From the NCBI GenBank assembly GCA_011050175.1, contig DRGF01000120.1, forward strand, positions 1-8,300: a DNA stretch of 8,300 bases. The letters run 5' to 3'. The stretch comes from Thermococcus sp. GTDB lineage: Archaea > Methanobacteriota_B > Thermococci > Thermococcales > Thermococcaceae. A program made the translations under genes and the position numbers. Shown here piece by piece: positions 1 to 5,068 of this stretch. How positions within the stretch are numbered: the stretch's first letter is position 1; each line of letters opens with the position of its first letter. The notes below the pieces were generated by a model, which did no database searches, had not been told where the DNA came from, and was given only the letters and a program-made list of their open reading frames with translations.

Positions 1-269
1 ATTTCAACGCGCCTGTCGTGTGCACACACGCCGACTTCCTCCAGAAACGATGGGACGTCCCTGCCATCGCAGTTGCCGTGAACAGCAACTATCGGTTTCC
101 CCAGCGCCAGCAGGGGAGCCAGTATCTCGCGGGCCTTCTCGGCACTCTCGAAGTTTGTCAGGTCACCCGCTATGGCCAGGACGTCAAAGTCCATCCCGCG
201 GAGAGCCTCCGCTAGCTTTCCAACTTTGCTCCTGTTCCCGTGGATGTCCGTGACGGCCACGAACCTCAC
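1..269 (-). CDS. Metallophosphoesterase, YfcE/MJ0936-like (C-terminal part cut off by window edge)
   Basis: The visible 89 residues are the N-terminal half of a calcineurin-like metallophosphoesterase, a soluble enzyme that hydrolyses phosphoester bonds with a two-metal centre. Three family motifs are visible: TDIHGN (Asp8, His10), AGDLTN (Asp36) and HGNCD (Asn66, Asp68). Their spacing fits the small archaeal/bacterial YfcE-MJ0936 group of roughly 160-180 residues. The C-terminal histidine motifs lie outside the window. I chose the GTG start because a near-perfect Shine-Dalgarno, GGAGGTGAT, sits 4 bases upstream and an in-frame stop lies at 297-299, leaving no better start. The gene follows the AK6-like kinase on the same strand after 54 bases with no convincing TATA box, so the two are probably one transcript. 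The physiological substrate cannot be told from sequence. Confidence 0.88.
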   Translation of the reverse strand, partial: MRFVAVTDIHGNRSKVGKLAEALRGMDFDVLAIAGDLTNFESAEKAREILAPLLALGKPIVAVHGNCDGRDVPSFLEEVGVCAHDRRVE

Positions 270-323
270 GCTATCACCTCCAGCAGTCTCTGAGTCCTAG
301 TGGAAAGCGCCACGTCCAACTCA

Positions 324-857
324 TCACAGCCGCAGGTAGGGCAGCACCTCGTCGTATACGTCGCTCCAGTCAACGACACCAACGCGCTTCTTCGTCCCGC
401 TTTTGAGGAGTGTTAGTATCTCCTCCACGACCTCGTCGGGGGCCTTCCCGGTCGTGTCAATCTCCAGGACGTTCTCATTTTCCTCAAGGGCCTGGACAAG
501 GATTACGTCGACCAGCTCCGCCTCAACGTTCTCAGCGAGCTTTTCCCTTGAATAGCCCCTCTCCTTAAGTCTCTCGGCAACGAGCTTTGGGTTGGCACGG
601 AGAACCACCACGACGTCAGCGGGCACGAAGTGGCTGAGGTGACCGTCTATCACAACATTCCTCCCCTGAAACTCCCGCGACATGGCCTCAGCCAGCTCCT
701 CAGTATCTATCTCAAGTTCCTCGCCGACCATTTCACCGATGCCCTTTTCCAGGGCGAACTCTTTAATGCCCACGTACCCGTAGCCAAGCTTCTCGCTCAG
801 GAGTTTTGACACGGTGGTCTTTCCGACTCCAGGCGTCCCTGTTACCGCTATTATCAT
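324..857 (-). CDS. AK6/Fap7-type adenylate kinase family protein
   Basis: This 177-residue P-loop NMP kinase belongs to the archaeal 'putative adenylate kinase' family related to eukaryotic AK6 (hCINAP/Fap7). The Walker A loop GTPGVGKTT is at residues 7-15. VIDGHLSH at 69-76 corresponds to the family's nucleotide-binding segment. [10 protein letters not shown] at 81-90 and the [12 protein letters not shown] helix at 110-121 are further signatures. A Trp-containing C-terminal tail ([15 protein letters not shown], 161-175) follows. Family members convert NMP to NDP using ATP, and the eukaryotic and archaeal relatives have been linked to small ribosomal subunit maturation through Rps14/uS11. That role here is inference. 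An upstream in-frame extension to 935 exists, but ATG 857 begins exactly at the beta-strand before the P-loop. It has a GGGGGTTGA ribosome-binding site just before it and a TATA-like box at 892-899. The stop is TGA at 324-326. Confidence 0.9.
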   Translation of the reverse strand: MIIAVTGTPGVGKTTVSKLLSEKLGYGYVGIKEFALEKGIGEMVGEELEIDTEELAEAMSREFQGRNVVIDGHLSHFVPADVVVVLRANPKLVAERLKERGYSREKLAENVEAELVDVILVQALEENENVLEIDTTGKAPDEVVEEILTLLKSGTKKRVGVVDWSDVYDEVLPYLRL

Positions 858-891
858 TTTCAACCCCCAAGCACAGGATAGGAGAGGGGGC

Positions 892-899
892 TTATATCG
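892..899 (-). promoter_or_regulatory. TATA box for the AK6-like gene
   Basis: On the minus strand this reads GATATAAG, about 35 bases before the ATG at 857. That places transcription start near 870 and gives a short leader carrying the GGGGGTTGA ribosome-binding site. An adenine-containing stretch (GAAAGACAAC) lies upstream, where a BRE would be, but it is a weak match. Confidence 0.5.
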
Positions 900-946
900 T
901 TGTCTTTCGTCGATTGCAGAACACAAATATGGCATTTATCGAAAAT

Positions 947-954
947 CTTATAAG
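947..954 (+). promoter_or_regulatory. BRE/TATA promoter of the small basic protein gene
   Basis: CTTATAAG is preceded at 940-946 by CGAAAAT, a good archaeal BRE. The box lies about 40 bases before the ATG at 988, so transcription would start near 973-977 with a leader of about 12 bases containing AGGTGAT. The box is palindromic and could in principle also be read on the other strand. Confidence 0.6.
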
Positions 955-987
955 GGTTGAGAGCGCCTAAAAGTTTAGGTGATACTT

Positions 988-1209
988 ATGGAGAAGTTGA
1001 AATCCACCATACTTCAGAAGAGGCTTGAGGTTGTTAAGAAGAGGAAGGGACTCCTCGCCCTTGAGGAGGCCCGCCTCGTGAGGATGGCCCGCCAGAAGAA
1101 GGCCTCCGCCTACAAGCTCGCGAAAGTCAAGAAGGAAAAGGTCGCCACAGCCATTGAAGAGGCGAAGCTCATACGGGTTCTCAAGCAGAAGGGGTATTCT
1201 GCCGTCTGA
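988..1209 (+). CDS. Small basic helical protein with tandem repeat, unknown function
   Basis: This is a 73-residue protein of a family I do not recognise. It is strongly basic by count (22 Lys/Arg against 7 Glu, no Asp, no Cys, no Trp) and looks entirely helical, with no signal peptide or membrane segment. Residues 16-42 and 47-73 are two copies of one repeat, with 14 of 27 positions identical. The shared core is VKK-x-K, then A-(L/I)-EEA-(R/K)-L-(V/I)-R, then QK and SA. ATG 988 is preferred over an upstream GTG at 979, because AGGTGAT (977-983) overlaps that GTG and lies 4 bases before the ATG. A clear BRE/TATA element precedes the gene. It converges on mat with 67 bases between stops. Charge and shape suggest binding to nucleic acid or the ribosome, but that is inference only. 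Confidence 0.85.
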   Translation: MEKLKSTILQKRLEVVKKRKGLLALEEARLVRMARQKKASAYKLAKVKKEKVATAIEEAKLIRVLKQKGYSAV

Positions 1210-1252
1210 GGTTTCTTCCAAAACTTTTAAACTCCCAACATTCTTGGCTTAG

Positions 1253-1257
1253 AAAAA
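1253..1257 (-). terminator. T-tract terminator candidate downstream of mat
   Basis: On the minus strand five consecutive T residues occur about 20 bases after the mat stop codon, with no stem before them. This is the usual archaeal factor-independent pattern. On the plus strand, T-rich runs at 1212-1216 and 1224-1228 could end the convergent small gene. Confidence 0.4.
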
Positions 1258-1276
1258 CCTGGAAAGAGAAAGGGAA

Positions 1277-2494
1277 TCAGAAGACGTTGAGCTTGTCCTC
1301 GAGGATCATCTTCTGTATCTTCGTTATGTCAGCCAGCCAGGCGTCAGTTATCTCGTAGGCCGGCTTCTGGAGGGTCTCCAGGCTGTAGCCCTTCTTCGGG
1401 ATTATCTGGACGCTCGCGACGAGCGGCTCGTCGATGGGCTTGCCTATCTGGCTGAGTATCCTGACGTAGACCTCCTCAACTCCCTCGATCTGCTCGTCAA
1501 TGTCGTTGGCTATGAGCATTGAGAGGAGGTTGTAGATCTTTCCGACGTGGCTGACCGGGTTCTTTCCAGCGGCGGCCTCCATACTCATGTGCCTGTTCGG
1601 GGTGATGAGGCCGTTTACACGGTTGCCCCTTCCAACGCTTCCGTCGTCACCGGCCTCGGCGGAGGTTCCGGTGACGGTTATGTAGTAGATTCCCTTCTCC
1701 GGGTCGTCGGCGGTGTTGACGTAGATGTTGACCTTCCTCTCGGTGTGGGCCTCGGCAACGCCCCTGGCGGCCTCGTAGATGGCCTCCTTGACGGCCATGT
1801 ACTCGTCCGGGCCGTCCACTTCGCTGTCAACCATGGCGGCAGCGATGGTTATGTCAATCTCATCGCCCCTCCTGAGGCCCATGACCTTGATGTCCTCACC
1901 GACCGCCGGGTACTTCCTCTTGAACTCGTCGCTGTTGAGGAGCTTCTCGGTCTCGTAAACTATCCTCTCGGTCTCGCTGAGCGGGGCGTAGCCGACACCG
2001 AAGGAGGTGTCGTTGGCGAGCGGGATCGGGTTCTCCTTGGCCTTGTTGAAGACCCCAACGAGGTCAACGCTTCCCTGTCCTATGCGGGAGTCGATAACGA
2101 CGTGGTTCTCAAGGTCGAGGTGCCTGACGGCCTTCCTGAGGTACTCGCGGGCGGCCTTTATTGCAACCTCGTGAACGGGGAAGATTTCCCTGTCAACTAT
2201 CTCGACGGCCCTACCAGAGAGAAGGATGTAAATCGGCTTGATGACCTCACCACCGCCGAAGCGCGGGTAGGCCTTACCTCCAACGACCTCGACCTGGTCG
2301 GTGTTGTGGTGGAGGATTATCCCGTAGCGCTTTATGTACTCCCTGCTGAGGGCCCTGCTGACGGCCTCTGCTATACCGTCGGCAATGCTGTCCGGGTGGC
2401 CTATACCCTTCCTCTCAACGAGCTCAACCTTCTGCATCTCAACTGGAGTCCTTACGAGCTCCTCAACAACTATGTTCCTAACTTTCTCGGCCAT
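1277..2494 (-). CDS. mat: S-adenosylmethionine synthetase, archaeal type
   Basis: This enzyme makes S-adenosylmethionine from methionine and ATP, supplying the cell's methyl donor. At 405 residues it has the full length of the archaeal MAT family, which differs greatly in sequence from bacterial MetK. Visible family segments are [20 protein letters not shown] (29-48), the Gly-rich RFGGGEV (78-84), and [10 protein letters not shown] (135-144). The long conserved block [14 protein letters not shown] (282-295) runs on into the [22 protein letters not shown] region (298-319). A GTG nine bases further upstream (2503) is in frame, but GAGGTGA overlaps it and is well spaced for the ATG at 2494, so I use the ATG. 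A strong TATA box lies at 2540-2547. The gene stands alone, convergent with the small basic gene and divergent from the translin cluster. No SAM riboswitch-like structure fits in the leader of about 20 bases. Confidence 0.97.
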   Translation of the reverse strand: MAEKVRNIVVEELVRTPVEMQKVELVERKGIGHPDSIADGIAEAVSRALSREYIKRYGIILHHNTDQVEVVGGKAYPRFGGGEVIKPIYILLSGRAVEIVDREIFPVHEVAIKAAREYLRKAVRHLDLENHVVIDSRIGQGSVDLVGVFNKAKENPIPLANDTSFGVGYAPLSETERIVYETEKLLNSDEFKRKYPAVGEDIKVMGLRRGDEIDITIAAAMVDSEVDGPDEYMAVKEAIYEAARGVAEAHTERKVNIYVNTADDPEKGIYYITVTGTSAEAGDDGSVGRGNRVNGLITPNRHMSMEAAAGKNPVSHVGKIYNLLSMLIANDIDEQIEGVEEVYVRILSQIGKPIDEPLVASVQIIPKKGYSLETLQKPAYEITDAWLADITKIQKMILEDKLNVF

Positions 2495-2539
2495 GAGCGT
2501 CACCTCTTAAGGTTGGTATGGGCGGGTCTGTTCATCCGC

Positions 2540-2555
2540 TTATATAATTTTCGGC
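2540..2555 (-). promoter_or_regulatory. Strong BRE/TATA promoter of mat
   Basis: Read on the minus strand, a CCGAAAA BRE is followed by TTATATAA (2547-2540). This is an almost ideal Thermococcales promoter, about 46 bases before the ATG at 2494. It predicts a transcript start near 2515 and a leader of about 20 bases. Confidence 0.8.
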
Positions 2556-2584
2556 ATGAATCCGGCGGGTGAATATTCCTGACA

Positions 2585-2610
2585 GTTATAAAATCCAAAA
2601 CCCTTAAAAT
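2585..2610 (+). promoter_or_regulatory. Candidate promoter of the GC-rich RNA block
   Basis: This AT-rich stretch contains two TATA-like elements, GTTATAAAAT (2585-2594) and CTTAAAAT (2603-2610). CCAAAACC lies between them and could be a BRE for the second. A start 24-26 bases past the second box falls near 2630-2636, at the edge of the GC-rich block. Confidence 0.4.
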
Positions 2611-2635
2611 TTCCTCTGAAAATTACTTGCATGAG

Positions 2636-2793
2636 CATCCGACACGCCCGGTGGCCCGACCGTGGGAGCGCCCCGATGGGATGCCGTGAACACGAGGGAC
2701 GATGCCGGGCGGACAGGGCTCACCCTCCGGACCGCCGGAGGATGCCGTCAGGCTGCCGATGATGGAGGGGGGATGGGTCGAGCCCACATTTTT
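2636..2793 (+). ncRNA. Candidate GC-rich structured RNA, possibly H/ACA-like
   Basis: By hand count, 2641-2788 is about 72% G+C while 2581-2630 is about 30%. In Thermococcales such a jump in non-coding DNA marks stable RNAs. Bases 2651-2661 can pair with 2776-2787 (one mismatch, one bulged C) to close the molecule. A perfect 7-bp hairpin with an ACCG loop, CCTCCGG/CCGGAGG, lies at 2724-2741. The block ends in ACA (2786-2788) followed at once by TTTTT, as expected for an H/ACA guide RNA 3' end, with the closing stem abutting the ACA. I could not place a convincing K-turn or pseudouridylation pocket, so the class is unsure. A frame runs open from 2662 into the translin gene, but its sequence is unlike a protein and the translin has a good start of its own. 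Ends are approximate and the strand is inferred from the T-tract. Confidence 0.45.
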
Positions 2794-2796
2794 AAC
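2789..2796 (+). promoter_or_regulatory. T-tract/TATA-like element between the RNA block and translin
   Basis: TTTTTAAC directly follows the ACA of the GC-rich block and lies about 33 bases before the translin ATG. It could terminate the upstream RNA and also act as the TATA box of the translin cluster. Both roles are inferred from position. Confidence 0.4.
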
Positions 2797-2826
2797 CCCT
2801 TTTGTGGAAGTCCCTCTGGTGAGATC

Positions 2827-3471
2827 ATGGAACTGAAGGAAATAATAGCCGAGATTAGAACGGTTCTCGATGAGAAAGATGCTCTCAGGGAAGAGGCACT
2901 GAGGCTGACGAGGGAGATAGTCCGGATGAGCGGGGACACGATAAAGGCCCTGCACAGGGGAGACGTCGGAGAGGCCGAGAAAAGGCTCAAGCTCGCCCGC
3001 GAGAAGGTCGAAGAGCTGAGGAAGAAGCTGGAAAATCACCCTGACCTCTATCACACCGGCTACGTCCAGAGTGCCCACCAGGAGTTCGCCGAGGCGAGCC
3101 TGTTCTTCGCGTACATAACCGGCGGAGACTACCCCTCACCAGAAGAGCTTTCCATCCCCCACGCCGACTACGCCCTCGGTATCGGGGACTTCATCGGCGA
3201 GCTCAGGAGACACTTCCTTCTGCTCCTCCTTGACGGAAATATCGAAGAGGCCGAGAAAACCTACCGCGTCATGGAAAAGACCTACGAGGAGCTTATGACG
3301 CTGGAGTATCCAAAGGGCCTCGTGAACATAAGGGGGAAGCAGGACCAGGCAAGGAACATCCTCGAAAGGACCCTTGAGGACCTTGTGAGGGCAAAGCTGA
3401 GCAAGAGCCTGGAAATAAAACTGGACCTCACGGCCGCGGCGCTGGAGAACCAGGAAAACCGGAATGTGTGA
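2827..3471 (+). CDS. Translin family protein (putative endoribonuclease)
   Basis: This 214-residue, almost all-helical protein matches the translin/TRAX superfamily, whose members form ring-like oligomers that bind single-stranded RNA or DNA. Family markers are a charged N-terminal helix, HQEFAEASLFFAYI (84-97) and ALGIGDFIGELRRHFL (116-131). Glu86 and Glu89, then Asp121 and Glu125, have the same spacing as the four metal-binding acids of human TRAX (E123, E126, D193, E197). This copy is therefore predicted to be an active Mg-dependent endonuclease, not a binding-only translin subunit. ATG 2827 has GGTGA at 2818-2822. An in-frame extension back to 2662 runs through the GC-rich RNA block and is rejected. 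The stop overlaps the possible GTG of the endonuclease V frame at 3468, implying one transcript with the downstream genes. Confidence 0.92.
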   Translation: MELKEIIAEIRTVLDEKDALREEALRLTREIVRMSGDTIKALHRGDVGEAEKRLKLAREKVEELRKKLENHPDLYHTGYVQSAHQEFAEASLFFAYITGGDYPSPEELSIPHADYALGIGDFIGELRRHFLLLLLDGNIEEAEKTYRVMEKTYEELMTLEYPKGLVNIRGKQDQARNILERTLEDLVRAKLSKSLEIKLDLTAAALENQENRNV

Positions 3472-3494
3472 CAATAAGTGAGACAATTACCTTC

Positions 3495-3500
3495 GGTGAT
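3495..3500 (+). promoter_or_regulatory. Ribosome-binding site deciding the endonuclease V start
   Basis: GGTGAT stands 3 bases before GTG 3504, while the earlier in-frame GTG at 3468 has only a weak GGA nearby. The same GGTGAT motif precedes several other starts in this window, so the internal start is favoured. Confidence 0.5.
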
Positions 3501-3503
3501 TAT

Positions 3504-4088
3504 GTGGCCGCCGAATTGCAGGAAAAACTTGAGAGGATTGCTGTGGTCCAGTTGAAGCTCGCTGGGAGGATCGTGGAGAAACCCGTTGATCCAAACAGTG
3601 TACAGACCGTTGCCGCAGTGGACGTATCGTACCGGGAAAATCTGACAAAGACGGCCCTGGTTATCTGCACCTTTCCAGACTGCAAATTGTTGAGATCAAA
3701 AACGGTCGTGACCGATGTCACGTTCCCGTACATCCCCACCTATTTCTTCCTGAGGGAAACGCGCCCGGTTCTCAGGGTGCTCCGCGGTGAGGAGTTCGAT
3801 GTTCTCCTGGTAGAGGGGCACGGGAGGGCGCACCCGCGCGGCTACGGGCTGGCTTCCCACATAGGCCTGCTGGTCGGGCGGCCAACAATAGGCGTCGCCA
3901 AACGGCCACTAAGGGGTGCGCCGGAGGGCTCGTTCAGGCGGGTGGGAAAAGCTTATGTAAGCGTCGGCCACTTAATCGACTTGGAGTCGGCGGTGAAAAT
4001 CGCAGAGCCGTTGCTTGAAGGGGGCTACCCCAAGCCGCTCAGGCTCGCTGACAGACTATCTAAGAGGGACGCCTATGAAAAGGATTAA
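3504..4088 (+). CDS. nfi: Endonuclease V
   Basis: Endonuclease V cuts DNA, and in many lineages RNA, at the second phosphodiester bond 3' of inosine, starting repair of deaminated adenine. With the GTG start at 3504 the protein has 194 residues, close to other archaeal members. Visible motifs are AAVDVSY (Asp40, first metal ligand), the PYIP wedge (76-79) followed by FLRET (Glu85, second metal ligand), [13 protein letters not shown] (109-121), PTIGVAK (127-133, Lys133) and SVGHLIDL (153-160, His156). The usual DGxG motif holding the third catalytic Asp reads EGHG here (Glu104), and the usual SPGH reads SVGH. An alternative GTG at 3468, overlapping the translin stop, would add 12 residues. The gene lies inside the translin-nfi-ribK cluster and its last 14 bases overlap ribK. 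The family is certain, the exact start is not. Confidence 0.93.
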   Translation: MAAELQEKLERIAVVQLKLAGRIVEKPVDPNSVQTVAAVDVSYRENLTKTALVICTFPDCKLLRSKTVVTDVTFPYIPTYFFLRETRPVLRVLRGEEFDVLLVEGHGRAHPRGYGLASHIGLLVGRPTIGVAKRPLRGAPEGSFRRVGKAYVSVGHLIDLESAVKIAEPLLEGGYPKPLRLADRLSKRDAYEKD

Positions 4089-4713
4089 ACTGCTCATCCT
4101 TCTCGCAAAGAAAGGAGCGATAGGGGAAAAGGTCAAAGTGACACTGAGAGACCTCGGTGAGGAGCTAGGAATTTCCCCCCAGTCCGTCCTGAGGCTCCTC
4201 GAGGATATGGAGGCGGAGGGGTTCATAGAGAAGTCCGTCAAGGGAAAGAAAACCCACGTCGGGATAAGCCCCAAGGGGCTGACATTTCTGGAAGAACTCT
4301 GTGAGACCATATCAGGCGTCCTTTACAACGGTGTCATAATCGGAGAGGTCATCTCCGGATTGGGGGAGGGAGCATATTACGTAAAGCAGTACTCCCACTT
4401 GATCGAGGAATACCTTGGCTTTAAACCGTACCCCGGAACGCTGAACGTCCGTGTTCTCTTTCCAAGAACCGTGTTCGATGCCCTCTGCGGCGTCAGGCCG
4501 GTCGTCCTTCCAGGATTCGTAAAAGAGGGAAGAACATTCGGTGACGTCAAAGCATACAGGATCAAGATTGGGGACGTTGATGGCGCAATAGTCATCCCCT
4601 CCAGGACAATTCACCCGCCAAAGATAGCGGAAATAGTGGCCCCAGTCTGCCTCAGGGAGAAGCTGAACCTTCAGGACGGCTCAAGGATAACGATAAAGGT
4701 CGTGAAATCATAA
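4075..4713 (+). CDS. ribK: CTP-dependent riboflavin kinase with N-terminal winged helix (RbkR-like)
   Basis: This 212-residue fusion has a winged helix-turn-helix at about residues 1-75 ([20 protein letters not shown], 27-46, covers the recognition region). The archaeal CTP-dependent riboflavin kinase domain spans about 85-212. Kinase markers are [12 protein letters not shown] (95-106), the nucleotide-binding PYPGTLNV (118-125) and [15 protein letters not shown] (176-190). The enzyme phosphorylates riboflavin to FMN with CTP, unlike bacterial and eukaryotic ATP-using flavokinases. Fusions of this layout have been described as RbkR, a combined kinase and regulator that represses riboflavin genes. 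Whether this copy binds DNA is inference. ATG 4075 has AGAGGG about 7 bases upstream and overlaps the end of nfi by 14 bases, which points to translational coupling. An in-frame upstream extension to 4015 lies wholly within nfi and is not favoured. Confidence 0.94.
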   Translation: MKRIKLLILLAKKGAIGEKVKVTLRDLGEELGISPQSVLRLLEDMEAEGFIEKSVKGKKTHVGISPKGLTFLEELCETISGVLYNGVIIGEVISGLGEGAYYVKQYSHLIEEYLGFKPYPGTLNVRVLFPRTVFDALCGVRPVVLPGFVKEGRTFGDVKAYRIKIGDVDGAIVIPSRTIHPPKIAEIVAPVCLREKLNLQDGSRITIKVVKS

Positions 4714-4819
4714 ACCATCTAAGTCTGTCCGCTGTTGGAATCATGGGGCCGCAGTGGCGCCTTCGCGGTAGTCGTAAGGTGGGCCGTTGAGATGGCCAGA
4801 AGCATCCCCTGAGGTAACG

Positions 4820-4827
4820 TTTAAATA
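4820..4827 (+). promoter_or_regulatory. TATA box of the PRC-barrel gene
   Basis: TTTAAATA lies about 35 bases before ATG 4859, giving a predicted start near 4848 and a leader of about 10 bases made mostly of the GGTGAT ribosome-binding site. The gene thus appears to have its own promoter, separate from ribK. Confidence 0.6.
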
Positions 4828-4858
4828 CGTCCATAAACAACCTACCCCGGTGATTAAA

Positions 4859-5068
4859 ATGGTGATGCGCCTCTCAAAGCTCTACGGAAAGCAGATATAC
4901 AACACCAAGGGCTACTACGTCGGCTACGTCGATGAGGTTCTAATCGAGATCGACAGGGGCCAGGGAAAGGTTCTTGCGCTTGGACTGCCCGGAGAAAAGG
5001 TTGGTATCCCCTACGATAGGGTTACGGCGATAGGCGACATAGTACTTGTAAAGGCAAAAGAAGAATGA
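4859..5068 (+). CDS. PRC-barrel domain protein
   Basis: This 69-residue protein is a single PRC-barrel, a small beta-barrel fold of about 70 residues seen in the photosynthetic reaction centre H subunit and in RimM. Typical segments are LYGKQIYNTKGYYVGYVDEV (about 7-26), then alternating strands ending in GIPYDRVTAIGDIVLVK. It lacks a signal peptide and membrane segments and is probably cytoplasmic. In haloarchaea, stand-alone PRC-barrel proteins (CdpB1/CdpB2) work with SepF in FtsZ-based division. Whether this one does is unknown. ATG 4859 is chosen because GGTGAT at 4849-4854 is 4 bases upstream, matching other starts here. The ATG at 4865 would lose two residues. Its TGA joins directly onto the stop of the convergent RCK-DHH gene. 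Confidence 0.9.
   Translation: MVMRLSKLYGKQIYNTKGYYVGYVDEVLIEIDRGQGKVLALGLPGEKVGIPYDRVTAIGDIVLVKAKEE

Noticed and set aside
1220..1230. TATA-like CTTTTAAA between the small basic gene and mat
   Set aside because: No gene starts downstream on either strand at a suitable distance. It lies between two convergent 3' ends and is better read as a T-rich terminator zone.
2495..2515. SAM-responsive riboswitch ahead of mat
   Set aside because: The predicted leader is only about 20 bases long and holds just the ribosome-binding site, too short for any known SAM aptamer.
1547..2572. 341-residue open frame on the plus strand opposite mat
   Set aside because: It is the antisense shadow of the mat gene. 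Its composition is Val/Gly/Leu/Asp-rich with no recognisable motif, and mat is certain.
2662..2826. In-frame N-terminal extension of the translin gene from GTG 2662
   Set aside because: The extra 55 residues are low in hydrophobic core pattern and lie in the GC-rich structured block. ATG 2827 has GGTGA and aligns with the family N-terminus.
2758..2836. C/D box RNA using AUGAUGG at 2759-2765 as box C and CTGA near 2833 as box D
   Set aside because: The CTGA lies inside the translin coding region beyond a T-tract and translin start, and no internal D'/C' pair is present.
4714..4818. Moderately GC-rich gap between ribK and the PRC-barrel gene as a second small RNA
   Set aside because: Only short, imperfect hairpins such as CCGC/GCGG at 4749-4752/4765-4768 were found. 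There is no C/D boxes in proper order, no tRNA fold, no T-tract and no clear promoter.
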